A DNA stretch of 64,000 nucleotides, taken from assembly GCA_050249235.1 (NCBI GenBank), contig JBFWQW010000005.1, positions 1 to 64,000 of the forward strand. Reading direction: 5' to 3'. Of the stretch, positions 49,193 through 57,473 are shown piece by piece. A program made the translations under genes and the position numbers. Numbering within the stretch: position 1 is the first letter of the stretch; each line of letters begins with the position of its first letter. The notes under the pieces were generated by a model, which was given only the letters and a program-made list of their open reading frames with translations, searched no databases and was not told the DNA's origin. Source of the stretch: JAEKLB01 sp050249235 (lineage in GTDB: Bacteria > Actinomycetota > Acidimicrobiia > Acidimicrobiales > CADCSY01).

Positions 49193-49297
49193 CCCCCCGG
49201 GTCCACGCCGGGTCCTCGGATCCACGCGTGGCTCCAACCCACGCGGTGTCGGACCGTGCACCGGGACGACCCTGCGGCCGCCTCGTACCATGGCCGA

Positions 49298-49849
49298 GTG
49301 ACCGGCGAGCGGCTCTCGACCCCGAGGGTGCCACCCGTCGAGAAGGTGGCCGCCCGGGCCCGTGAGGTGGCAGCCGGCGGGCTGGTCAGGCCGGTGAACC
49401 TCACCGCCACCCTGGCCCACAACCGACCGGTGTCGAAGGCGATCGCCGCCATGTCGTCGGTGTTCTTCGATCCCGAGATCCTCGACCCCCGCCTGCGGGA
49501 GCTGGTGATCCTCCGGACCGGCTGGGTCACCCAGGCCGTCTACGAGTTCGGCCAGCACGTCCTCGCCGCCCGCCAGGTGGGCATCTCGGAGGAGGAGATC
49601 CGGCGCACCACCCTCCCGCCGGAGCAGGGCGGCTGGACCGAGCTCGAGCGGGCCGCGCTGCGGATGGTGGACGACCTCCACCGCGACGACACCGTCTCGG
49701 CGCCGGTGTGGTCGGCGCTCGAGGAGCTCGCCGGCCACGAGCGGGCCATCGCCCTGATCGCGCTGGCCGGCTTCTACCGGATGCTGGCCGGGGTGCTCAA
49801 CGGGCTCGGCATCCAGCCCGAGGACGACCTGCCCCGCTGGCCGGCCTGA
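49298..49849 (+). CDS. Carboxymuconolactone decarboxylase (CMD/AhpD-like) family protein
   Basis: This 183-residue helical protein has the CMD core LDPRLRELVILRTGWVTQAV, YEFGQHVLAARQVGISEEEI and TELERAALRMVDDLHRDDTV. No CxxC is present in the core, so it is not an AhpD-type disulfide reductase; the His of FGQHVLA is kept. Function in the family varies. GTG 49298 is chosen because a TACCAT box ends 6 nt upstream. The 3' end, including the stop, is duplicated over 16 bp. Confidence 0.87.
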   Translation: MTGERLSTPRVPPVEKVAARAREVAAGGLVRPVNLTATLAHNRPVSKAIAAMSSVFFDPEILDPRLRELVILRTGWVTQAVYEFGQHVLAARQVGISEEEIRRTTLPPEQGGWTELERAALRMVDDLHRDDTVSAPVWSALEELAGHERAIALIALAGFYRMLAGVLNGLGIQPEDDLPRWPA

Positions 49850-49872
49850 GGGCCCGCCGGCCTGAGGGCCCG
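49841..49872. repeat. 16-bp direct repeat duplicating the stop region of the CMD gene
   Basis: CCGGCCTGAGGGCCCG occurs twice head to tail (49841-49856 and 49857-49872). The first contains the CMD stop TGA and the second repeats it, as in the Rpf-like gene at 33737-33806. Confidence 0.85.
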
Positions 49873-49884
49873 GCGCCGCCTTCG

Positions 49885-50799
49885 TCAGCGGTGGATCACC
49901 TCGGCGGCGTAGCGGTGGAGGCCCTCGATCGAGCGGGCCGCGCTGTCGGCGGGTAGCTCCACGATCAGCTGCGTGACACCGGCAGCCTCCACCTCGGCCA
50001 GCCAGTCGAGGTAGGGACCGGCCGGCTCGTCGTGCTCGACCAGGCGGCCGCCGCCGCCCTGGAGCTGCACGGCCACCTCCCCCGGGTCGCGTCCGGCCGC
50101 CTCGAGGCGGCGGCGCAGGTCGTCGACCGTCCGGGCGAGGGTCTCGAGGTCGGGGATCGGCGCCGTCCGCGTCGTGCGGGCCAGCTGGGCGCCGCCGAGG
50201 ATCGGGGTCCACCCCCGGCCCACATCGGCCGTCCGCTGGCGGGCCCGGGCGCTGTTCCCGCCGATCCAGATGGGCGGGTGGCCGTCGCCGTGCGGGGTGG
50301 GCCGCGCCAGGATGCCGTCGGCCTCGGTGAAGCGGCCGTGGATCGACACCTCCTCGCCCGACCACACCTGGCGCCACACGTCGAGAGCCTCGTCGAGCAC
50401 GTCGTTCCGGGCGTCGAAGTCCATGCCGAGCGCGGTGGCCTCGCTGCGCAGGTAGCCGGTGCCGACGGGGACGATCAGCCGGCCCCCGGCCAACCGGTCG
50501 AGCGTGGCGATCTGCTTGGCGCCGAGCACGGCGCTCCGGAACCCGGGGACGAGCACGTAGGGCATCAGCGCGATCCGGCTCGTGACCCCGGCCCAGAACC
50601 CGAGCACGGCGAACACGTCGAAGGCGTCGTGCCCGCCGGCGTTGCGCCAGCGGGCCGAGGGCGCCGGGTGCTCGGTGAGCGCCAGCGCGTCGAAGCCGAC
50701 CGCCTCGGCCGTCCGGGCGAACTCGGCGACGAACCCGGGCTCGAGGATCTCCTGGCTGTAGGTCGTGTGGTGCAGCGGGTGGAGGGCGGTGAAGCGCAC
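49885..50799 (-). CDS. LLM-class F420-dependent oxidoreductase
   Basis: This 304-residue luciferase-like TIM-barrel protein has GFDALALTEHPAPSARWRNAG, TSRIALMPYVLVPGFRSAVL, GGRLIVPVGTGYLRSEATAL, HPPIWIGGNSARARQRTADV and GRGWTPILGG. These are the family's F420 or FMN-binding motifs; F420 is likelier in Actinobacteria. It reduces or oxidises a ring or alcohol. A TAGCGT box ends 7 nt before the GTG. It is closely related to the gene at 52920. Confidence 0.9.
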   Translation of the reverse strand: MRFTALHPLHHTTYSQEILEPGFVAEFARTAEAVGFDALALTEHPAPSARWRNAGGHDAFDVFAVLGFWAGVTSRIALMPYVLVPGFRSAVLGAKQIATLDRLAGGRLIVPVGTGYLRSEATALGMDFDARNDVLDEALDVWRQVWSGEEVSIHGRFTEADGILARPTPHGDGHPPIWIGGNSARARQRTADVGRGWTPILGGAQLARTTRTAPIPDLETLARTVDDLRRRLEAAGRDPGEVAVQLQGGGGRLVEHDEPAGPYLDWLAEVEAAGVTQLIVELPADSAARSIEGLHRYAAEVIHR

Positions 50800-50885
50800 G
50801 GGCCAGACGCTACGTTCCGGGGCTCCGGCCCCGCCTCGCCCGGGGGGTCTGGTCCGTCTGCCGGAGGCCCGCGAAGGGGGACGCC

Positions 50886-51518
50886 ATGCCGTTCGATGTC
50901 CGACCGCTGGTGGTGCCGGCGACGACGGCCCTGCTCACGAACGAGGTCCAGCCCTCGACGGTGGGAGGAGGCCCACCCGGCAGCCTCGGCGAGGCCGGCG
51001 CCCTGGTGCTGCCGAACATCGTTCGCCTCGCCGGCGCCGCCCGCGCCGCCGGGGTGCCGGTGGTGCACTGCGTCAAGGTCTTCCGGCGCGACTCGCTGGC
51101 CAGGAACCGCAACGTGATGCTCTACCGGCTCCGCGGCCAGGTCCCCGGCGACGAGGTGGCGCCCGACAGCCGCCCGGTCGAGGGCTCGGTGGTGGTGCCG
51201 GCGCTCGGCCCCGACGAGCGCGACCTCGTGATGACCCGCCTCCACGGCATGGGGGCGGCCAGCGACACCGGCGTGGTGCCCGTCCTGCGCAACCTCGGGG
51301 TGACGACGGTGGTGGTCGTGGGCGTGTCGATCAACATCGGGGTCACCAACACGGTGATGGAGCTCGTCAACCAGGCCTTCGAGGTGGTGCTCCCCCGCGA
51401 CGCGGTGGCCGGGACGCCGGCCGAGTACGGGGAGCAGGTGATCCGGCACACCCTGGGGCTGCTGGCCACCGTGACCACCACCGACGAGCTGGTCGACGCC
51501 TGGTCGGCCCCGGGCTGA
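50886..51518 (+). CDS. Isochorismatase-fold protein lacking the catalytic Cys
   Basis: The 210-residue protein has the cysteine-hydrolase fold (isochorismatase family): VVPATTALLTNEVQPSTVGG, VPVVHCVKVFRR, LVMTRLHGMGAASDTGVVPV and TVVVVGVSINIGVTNTVMEL. In canonical enzymes the N-terminal segment has an Asp (here TNE) and the last has Cys in a VxVExT context (here IGVTNT, no Cys). The catalytic triad is thus broken, so it is probably not a hydrolase and may be a binder or follow different chemistry. ATG 50886 follows a GGGGGA site. Confidence 0.85.
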   Translation: MPFDVRPLVVPATTALLTNEVQPSTVGGGPPGSLGEAGALVLPNIVRLAGAARAAGVPVVHCVKVFRRDSLARNRNVMLYRLRGQVPGDEVAPDSRPVEGSVVVPALGPDERDLVMTRLHGMGAASDTGVVPVLRNLGVTTVVVVGVSINIGVTNTVMELVNQAFEVVLPRDAVAGTPAEYGEQVIRHTLGLLATVTTTDELVDAWSAPG

Positions 51519-51543
51519 CCCGGATCGGTGGCCGGAGCCGGGC

Positions 51544-52791
51544 TCAGACGGTGGCCGGCGCCGGGTCCGCGTCCGGGTTCGGGCGGGACGAGCGCTGGAG
51601 CACGGCGTAGGCGATGCCGCCGGCCACGAAGAACAGGGCGCCACCGACGACGAACACCCACCGGAAGCCGAGGCCGACGGCGAGGCTGCCGCCGAGCAGG
51701 GGTCCGACCTGGCCGGAACCGGCCTGCACGCTCTGGTACACGCCGAAGACCCCGCTCACCACCGCCGCCGACACGGCCGTCGACAGGAGGGCCACGGTGC
51801 CGGTGGCCAGGATGCCCTGGAGGAAGGCGACGACCCAGGTGAGGACGAGGAGCTGCACCACCGTTGACGACGCCCCGGTCAGGGCGATCAGGACCGCGCT
51901 CACGAGGCAGGTGACCAGCACCACCCGGTTGAAGCCGAAGCGCTCGTTGATCCGGGCCGTGTAGAGGCTGGCCACCGCCGTCAGCGCGGACATGCCGAAG
52001 AACAGCAGGCCGATCGTGAAGTTCACCGAGCCCGAGCCGTCGAGGATCTCCTTGACGAAGCCGGGGAGGATGGGCTGGGTCATGGGCCGGCCGATGCCGA
52101 CGACCGCCACGACGAACAGGATGGCGAGCACGGCCGGCGACCGCAGGGCGGCACCGAGCTCGCCCTTCGGCCTGGCCTTCCGCTCCGTCTCGGCGACCCG
52201 GTCCTCCACCACCATCACCACGGTGGCGATCGCGCCGCAGAGCATCACCCCGGCGGTGACGATGAAGGTCCACTCGAAGCTGAGCCACGAGAGCAGGGTG
52301 GCGGCGACCAGCGGGCCGATGGCGAGCCCCGCCTGGGTGGCCGCCTGGAACACGCCGAGCGAGCGGCCCAGGTGCTCCGAGGGCGTGCTGGTGGCCATCA
52401 GGGCCATCGCCGCCGCCGGCGCGCCGGCCATCACCCCGATGAAGAAGCGGATGGCCACGACCTGCCACGTGGCGGCCGCGAAGGCGAAGAGGAACAGGCC
52501 GATGGCGCCGCCGAAGGCGGCTCGGACGAGCATCGGCTTGCGCCCGTACCGGTCGCCGAGCACGCCCCAGATCGGTCCGGAGATCATCGATCCCAGGCCA
52601 CCGAGGGCGCTGGCGACGCCGGCCCAGAACGCCGCCTTCTCGTCGGTCATGGTCTCGATCTCCTGCAGGTACACCGGCAGGAAGGGGATCGTGAACGCGA
52701 ACCCGGCGGTGAGCAGGAACACCGCCAGCGTCGCGGCGAAGTTGTTCCGCTTCCACTGCTCCCTGCCGCGTCGCCGCGCCCCCCCGAGCAC
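51544..52791 (-). CDS. MFS transporter (drug:H+ antiporter type)
   Basis: This 415-residue protein has about twelve membrane helices. Typical loop motif A is GPIWGVLGDRYGRKPMLVRA, and motif C-like glycines follow in AATQAGLAIGPLVAATLLSW. Substrate is unknown; located between catabolic genes it may import the substrate or export an intermediate. GTG 52791 follows a TAGGGT box by 6 nt. It is divergent from an LLM oxidoreductase, and a short direct repeat sits between them. Confidence 0.9.
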   Translation of the reverse strand: MLGGARRRGREQWKRNNFAATLAVFLLTAGFAFTIPFLPVYLQEIETMTDEKAAFWAGVASALGGLGSMISGPIWGVLGDRYGRKPMLVRAAFGGAIGLFLFAFAAATWQVVAIRFFIGVMAGAPAAAMALMATSTPSEHLGRSLGVFQAATQAGLAIGPLVAATLLSWLSFEWTFIVTAGVMLCGAIATVVMVVEDRVAETERKARPKGELGAALRSPAVLAILFVVAVVGIGRPMTQPILPGFVKEILDGSGSVNFTIGLLFFGMSALTAVASLYTARINERFGFNRVVLVTCLVSAVLIALTGASSTVVQLLVLTWVVAFLQGILATGTVALLSTAVSAAVVSGVFGVYQSVQAGSGQVGPLLGGSLAVGLGFRWVFVVGGALFFVAGGIAYAVLQRSSRPNPDADPAPATV

Positions 52792-52858
52792 GTGCGCACC
52801 CTAGGGGACGGCCACCCGCGGCCGGCCGGGACGGCCGGACCCAGTCGGACTGGCTTCT

Positions 52859-52895
52859 CAGCGCGGTGACTGGCCCTTCAGCGCGGTGACTGGTC
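52859..52895. repeat. 20-bp direct repeat, two copies
   Basis: CAGCGCGGTGACTGG occurs at 52859 and 52879 with a 20-bp period, plus a degenerate upstream partial (cggactggcttct). The repeat lies between the MFS and LLM starts and runs to within 25 bp of the latter. Confidence 0.75.
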
Positions 52896-52919
52896 ATCCC
52901 GTCTGCTACGCAACGCAGC

Positions 52920-53837
52920 GTGAAGTTCATGGTCGAGTTCCCGCTCGGGCTCGACGATCGGGGCGAGCCCTGGTCGGTGCCCGAGAAGATGGTGAAGGTG
53001 GCCCAGGCCCTCGAGGCCGCCGGCGTGGACGGGATCGCGTTCACCGACCACCCCGCCCCGTCGAAGAAGTGGATGGAGAACGGCGGCCACGCCACCATCG
53101 ACCCCTTCGTCGGGCTGGGCTTCTGCGCCGCCGTCACCACGACGATCCGCCTCATGACGGCGCTGACGGTCGTGCCGTACCGCAACCCGCTCCTGATGGC
53201 GAAGTCGATGACCGCCGTCGACGTGGTGTCGGGCGGCCGGGCCACCTTCGTGCTCGGCACCGGCTACCTGCGGTCGGAGTTCCTCGCCCTCGGCGTCGAG
53301 TTCGAGGAGCGCAACGCCCTCTTCGACGAGGCCGTCGAGGTGGCCAAGGGCATCTGGTCGACCGACGACTTCCACTACGAGGGCAGGCACTTCACCGCCA
53401 TCGGCCAGACGATGGTGCCTCGGCAGGTGCAGGATCCCCACCCGCCGCTGTGGCTGGGCGGCAACGCCAAGGTCGTCCGCGACCGGATCGCCCGCTGGGG
53501 CGACGGCTGGGCGCCGATGCTCGGCGGCGGCGTGCTCACCCGCACCGCCCGCACGTCGGCCATCACCACCGACGAGGACTTCGCCCTCGCCATCGAGGAC
53601 GTCCGCGACCGGCTCGAGAGCTACGGCCGCAGCCTGTCCGACATCGACATCTCGGGTTCGATCACGGCCACCCGGGTCGGCCTCGCCGACCCCGACGCCT
53701 ACGTCGACGGGCTGGGCAACCTCGCCTCGCTCGGCGTCACGTGGACCCACGCGCCGGTCATCCGGGGCAACGTCGACACCTCGCTCGAGGCCATCGCCGC
53801 CTTCGGCGAGAAGGTGGTGCCCCAGCTCGACCGCTGA
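52920..53837 (+). CDS. LLM-class F420-dependent oxidoreductase
   Basis: This 305-residue luciferase-like protein has GVDGIAFTDHPAPSKKWMENG, TTIRLMTALTVVPYRNPLLM, GGRATFVLGTGYLRSEFLAL, HPPLWLGGNAKVVRDRIARW and GDGWAPMLGG. It is clearly a paralogue of the gene at 49885-50799, sharing the HPAPS.(K/R)W motif and the GTGYLRSE loop. GTG 52920 follows a TACGCA box by 8 nt. It likely oxidises a hydroxylated or carbonyl intermediate with F420. Confidence 0.9.
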   Translation: MKFMVEFPLGLDDRGEPWSVPEKMVKVAQALEAAGVDGIAFTDHPAPSKKWMENGGHATIDPFVGLGFCAAVTTTIRLMTALTVVPYRNPLLMAKSMTAVDVVSGGRATFVLGTGYLRSEFLALGVEFEERNALFDEAVEVAKGIWSTDDFHYEGRHFTAIGQTMVPRQVQDPHPPLWLGGNAKVVRDRIARWGDGWAPMLGGGVLTRTARTSAITTDEDFALAIEDVRDRLESYGRSLSDIDISGSITATRVGLADPDAYVDGLGNLASLGVTWTHAPVIRGNVDTSLEAIAAFGEKVVPQLDR

Positions 53838-53868
53838 GGGTGCGCCGGAGGCGTGCCCGTGGCCCGAG

Positions 53869-53886
53869 CGGCCCGGCGCCGGGCCG
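53869..53886. terminator. 18-bp perfect palindrome between convergent genes
   Basis: CGGCCCGGC/GCCGGGCCG is a perfect 18-bp palindrome between the LLM stop (53837) and the nitroreductase stop (53890). Probably a bidirectional terminator. Confidence 0.5.
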
Positions 53887-53889
53887 GCG

Positions 53890-54525
53890 TCACCAGCGGT
53901 CCCAGTGCACGATGTCGTCGAGGGGCTTGCGGGGCCCGGCCCTGAAGTCGGTCCCGAGCGTGTAGGCGATCGGGAACAGGCCGCCCTGGATGCAGCGCTC
54001 GTAGGGGATGCCGAGGAGGGCCGCCACCTCCTCCTCGTGGCGGAGGTGCATGGTCGTCCACGTGGTGCCGAGGCCCCGCTCGCGGGCGGCCAGCATGAAG
54101 CTCCATGCCGCCGGGAGCAGCGAGCCCCAGAAGCCGGCCTGGTTGCCGCCATCGGCCGGGCCCCCGACCGGCGACGGCCGGCCCCACGAGCAGGGCAGCA
54201 GCATCACCGGCACCTCGCCGAAGTGGTCGGCCAGGTAGCGGGCCGACTCGTACACCCGGGCCGATGCCTCGTCGGTGACCATCACGTCCGGCTTGTAGGT
54301 CGCGTCGAACACCGCCTTGTAGACGGCGGCGATGGCCGCCTTCTTGGCCGGCTCGGTGACGAAGACCCAGTGCCAGCGCTGCGAGTTCGATCCCGAAGGC
54401 GCCTGCACGGCCAGGTCGAGGCACTCGAGCAGCACCTCCCGCTCGACCGGGCGGCCCAGGTCGAGCCGCTTGCGGACGGCACGGGTCGTCGAGAGCAGGT
54501 CGTCGGCGGAGAGCTCGAGGCGCAT
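53890..54525 (-). CDS. Nitroreductase family protein
   Basis: This 211-residue FMN oxidoreductase has STTRAVRKRLDLGRPVER, LDLAVQAPSGSNSQRWHWVF, AAWSFMLAARERGLGTTWTT and AYTLGTDFRAGPRKPLDD. It differs from the nitroreductase at 48572 in having a Pro/Gly-rich loop (WGRPSPVGGPADGGNQ). A CACCAT box 6 nt before the ATG is a weaker leaderless-type signal. Role unknown; a reductive step on an unsaturated or nitro substrate is possible. Confidence 0.88.
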   Translation of the reverse strand: MRLELSADDLLSTTRAVRKRLDLGRPVEREVLLECLDLAVQAPSGSNSQRWHWVFVTEPAKKAAIAAVYKAVFDATYKPDVMVTDEASARVYESARYLADHFGEVPVMLLPCSWGRPSPVGGPADGGNQAGFWGSLLPAAWSFMLAARERGLGTTWTTMHLRHEEEVAALLGIPYERCIQGGLFPIAYTLGTDFRAGPRKPLDDIVHWDRW

Positions 54526-54602
54526 CCGCCGATGGTGACACGGACCGGGATCGGCCGGCGGCGGCCCGGCGCCGGAGGAGCCGAGAACCAGGACGGACGT
54601 GA

Positions 54603-55892
54603 CTAGCCGCGCGGGCGCTCAGCGAGGACGACGACCTCGTGGGGCGGCCGGTCGGGTACCCGGGCCAGGACGAGGATGGCGACCGCGGCGAGCACGGCGT
54701 AGACGAGAGCGGCGTAGGCGAAGGGCCGGACGGTGTCGTCGAACAGCCCGTCGACGACCGACCCGAGCAGGGCGCCCCCGGCGGTGGAGATGGTCCCGAG
54801 GACGGCGGACGCCATGCCGGCCACGTGGGGCACCGGCGTCATGGCCGCGGTGTTGCAGCTCGGGACGAGCATCATCACGCCGGGCAGGAGCAGCCCGAGG
54901 CCGACGCAGAACGACCAGAGCGGCGGGTGCCCGTCGGTCGCCGCCGCCAACAGGGCCACCGCGGCCGCAGCCACCAGCAGGTAGACGATGGCGCCCTTCA
55001 GCAGCCGGTACAGGCCGAAGCGCACCACGAAGCGCCCGCTCAGCAGCGAGCCGACGCCGAGCATGACCGCGATGCCGCCGAACAGGAACGGGAAGGCGTC
55101 CTCGGCGTCGTAGACCTCCTCGAAGATCGTCTGCGACCCGCCGATGAACGAGGTCATGACCGCGAACAGCAGGGTGGTCGCGAGGCCGTAGGCCATCGTC
55201 TCGCGGGTCCGCACCACCGCCGACAGGGCGTCGCCGAGGGCACGGGGGGTGACCGAGCGCCGCCGCTCGGGCGGAAGGGTCTCGGGCAGCCGGCGGAGCC
55301 AGAAGCTCAGCCCGAAGGCCCCGACCACGGGGATCCAGAACACCGTGCGCCACGGGCCGAGCGCCACCGCCAGAGCGCCGAGCACCGGGGCGAAGACGGG
55401 CACCAGGATGAACACCGTCATGACCTGCGACATGGCCCGGGCCATGCGGTCGCCCTCGTAGGAGTCGCGCACCATGGCCAGCGCCAGGGAGCGGGGGGCG
55501 GCGGCGCCGAAGCCCCACACGAAGCGCAGCGCCACCGTCGCCGAGAGGGTCGAGGTGAACGTCGCGGCTGCGGCGCCGACGGCGTACACCACCAGCCCGA
55601 CGTAGAGGAGCCGCTTGCGCCCGTACCGGTCGGAGAGCGGCCCGTAGAACACCTGGCCCGCCGCTAGCCCGAGAAAGAACGTGGTGATGAGCTGCGAGAC
55701 CTCGGTCGAGCCCGGCTCGAGGCCGAACTCCTCCCGGATCTCCGGGAACGCCGGCAACAGGAAGTCGATCGACATCGCCGCCATGGCCATGCAGCTGGCC
55801 ACGATGGCGATGAACTCCGGCGTGCCCGCCACCGCCGGCCGGCGCCGCTCCGCCACCCCAACGTCCGCGTCCACGTCCGCACCCACCGCCAT
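54603..55892 (-). CDS. MFS transporter, Bcr/CflA-like
   Basis: This 429-residue transporter has about twelve helices. The Bcr/CflA type is suggested by MSIDFLLPAFPEIREEFGLE with FYGPLSDRYGRKRLLYVGL (motif A) and RSLALAMVRDSYEGDRMARA. It may export a toxic intermediate. ATG 55892 follows a TACGGT box by 7 nt; GTG 55901 would lie inside that box. Confidence 0.88.
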   Translation of the reverse strand: MAVGADVDADVGVAERRRPAVAGTPEFIAIVASCMAMAAMSIDFLLPAFPEIREEFGLEPGSTEVSQLITTFFLGLAAGQVFYGPLSDRYGRKRLLYVGLVVYAVGAAAATFTSTLSATVALRFVWGFGAAAPRSLALAMVRDSYEGDRMARAMSQVMTVFILVPVFAPVLGALAVALGPWRTVFWIPVVGAFGLSFWLRRLPETLPPERRRSVTPRALGDALSAVVRTRETMAYGLATTLLFAVMTSFIGGSQTIFEEVYDAEDAFPFLFGGIAVMLGVGSLLSGRFVVRFGLYRLLKGAIVYLLVAAAAVALLAAATDGHPPLWSFCVGLGLLLPGVMMLVPSCNTAAMTPVPHVAGMASAVLGTISTAGGALLGSVVDGLFDDTVRPFAYAALVYAVLAAVAILVLARVPDRPPHEVVVLAERPRG

Positions 55893-55942
55893 CACCCGCA
55901 CCGTAGGCGGCCGGCGCCGACCGCCGTCAGTCCGGCCCCGGC

Positions 55943-56377
55943 TCAGCCGCCGAAGGTGGGGATGTCGAGGCGGCCGGTGCGCTTGAGGAACCGCCAGGCG
56001 CCGTCCTCACGCACCAGGCGGTCGAAGTGGCGGCCCATCAGGGTGACGGTGGGCTTGCCGGCCTCGTCCTTCTCGATCACGGTCCACATGACCTGCGATC
56101 GGGCGGTGTCGCCGTCGAGCTGCACCCGGGGGCTGCTCACGATGTGGAAGGCGTTGCCGACCTTGCCCTCCACGACCTTGGTGATCAGCTCGGCGATGGC
56201 GGCGTGGCCCTTGGCCCGCGTGCCCGGTCCCAGCACGATCTCGCCCTCCTCGGCGAAGAGCCCGGCGTAGGCCTCTGCGTCGCCGGCGTCGAGGTACTCG
56301 ATGTAGTCGATGAAGAGCTGGTTGATCTCGGCCAGGTCCTCCAGGCGCTGCATCCTGGCCTCGAGCTGCTCCGTCAT
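55943..56377 (-). CDS. SnoaL/NTF2-like (nuclear transport factor 2 family) protein
   Basis: This 144-residue alpha+beta cone protein has the NTF2-like wording DLAEINQLFIDYIEYLDAGD, AYAGLFAEEGEIVLGPGTRA, KGHAAIAELITKVV and LMGRHFDRLVREDGAWRFLK. ATG 56377 has GGGAGAG upstream. Such small proteins act as dehydratases, isomerases or hydroxylase subunits (for example in steroid or aromatic pathways). No catalytic residues can be assigned confidently. Confidence 0.85.
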   Translation of the reverse strand: MTEQLEARMQRLEDLAEINQLFIDYIEYLDAGDAEAYAGLFAEEGEIVLGPGTRAKGHAAIAELITKVVEGKVGNAFHIVSSPRVQLDGDTARSQVMWTVIEKDEAGKPTVTLMGRHFDRLVREDGAWRFLKRTGRLDIPTFGG

Positions 56378-56571
56378 GGCTCTCTCCCGTCGTGGGTCGC
56401 GGTCCCGCAGAGCTTGCTGCATGGCCGGATCCGGCGCCGCCGCGCGACCGGTCGGACACCCGCACGGCCACCCGGGCACCGTCGAAAGTAGGGTGCGGCG
56501 AGCGCAACGCCCGGCGACGCTGGGCTCGTCGGCGCCGAGTCGAGCCCCGATCCGGGGTCGGAGGAGTGACC

Positions 56572-57417
56572 ATGGAGTTCATCGAGTACGACGTCGTCGA
56601 CAACGTGGGTGTCATCACCCTCAACCGACCGGAGAAGGCCAACGCCCAGCACCGCCCCCTGCTGATCGAGCTCGATGAGTGCTGGCGCTCGGCCGACGCC
56701 GACCCCGAGGTGCGGGTCATCCTGGTCCAGGCCAACGGCCGCCACTTCTCGGCCGGCCACGACCTCGCCGGCGGTGCCCCCCGGTCGGACGACGGCACCC
56801 CGCCCCCGCCCTACACGCTGGCCAACGCCTACGACAGCGAGGCCAAGTACTTCTTCGGCTACTCGATGTCGTGGCGCAACGCCACCAAGCCCTCGATCGC
56901 CGCCGTGCAGGGCAAGTGCGTCGCCGCCGGGATGATGCTGTGCTGGCCCTGCGACCTCATCCTCGCCGCCGACAACGCCGAGTTCTCCGACCCCACCGCC
57001 CGCATGGGCCTGGCCGGGGTGGAGTACATGGCCCACATGTGGGAGTTCGGGCCGAGGAAGGCCAAGGAGCTGCTGTTCCGCAGCACGCCGATCTCGGCCA
57101 CCGAGGCCATGGACCTCGGCATGGTCAACAAGGTCGTCCCGCTCGACGACCTGCGCGACGAGGCCATGGTGTGGGCCCGCGACATCGCCACGCTCGATCC
57201 GGTGATGACCCGCCTCATCAAGCGGGGCATCAACGCCCAGCTCGACACCGCCGGGTTCTCGAGCTCGCTGGCCCACAGCTTCGACATCCACGAGCTGGCC
57301 CACGGCATGCAGATGTCGGCCATGCACGCCAACCCCGACGCCCGCCGCGGCAACATCCTCGAGCACATGCGGGCCACCAACAAGAGCATCTCGGAGCGCG
57401 AGGGCGCCGCCATCTAG
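56572..57417 (+). CDS. Enoyl-CoA hydratase/isomerase
   Basis: This 281-residue crotonase has VGVITLNRPEKANAQHRPLL, ILVQANGRHFSAGHDLAGG (oxyanion hole), CVAAGMMLCWPCDLILAADN, FGPRKAKELLFRSTPISATEAM and LGMVNKVVPLDDL. The two catalytic Glu positions differ from mitochondrial hydratase, so isomerase or other crotonase chemistry is possible. GGAGGAG lies 7 nt before the ATG. Confidence 0.9.
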   Translation: MEFIEYDVVDNVGVITLNRPEKANAQHRPLLIELDECWRSADADPEVRVILVQANGRHFSAGHDLAGGAPRSDDGTPPPPYTLANAYDSEAKYFFGYSMSWRNATKPSIAAVQGKCVAAGMMLCWPCDLILAADNAEFSDPTARMGLAGVEYMAHMWEFGPRKAKELLFRSTPISATEAMDLGMVNKVVPLDDLRDEAMVWARDIATLDPVMTRLIKRGINAQLDTAGFSSSLAHSFDIHELAHGMQMSAMHANPDARRGNILEHMRATNKSISEREGAAI

Positions 57418-57473
57418 CTCCCAGAACCCGAACTGGGCCGGTCCCGCACGGGTCGGAGTGGGCCTCGGGGCGG

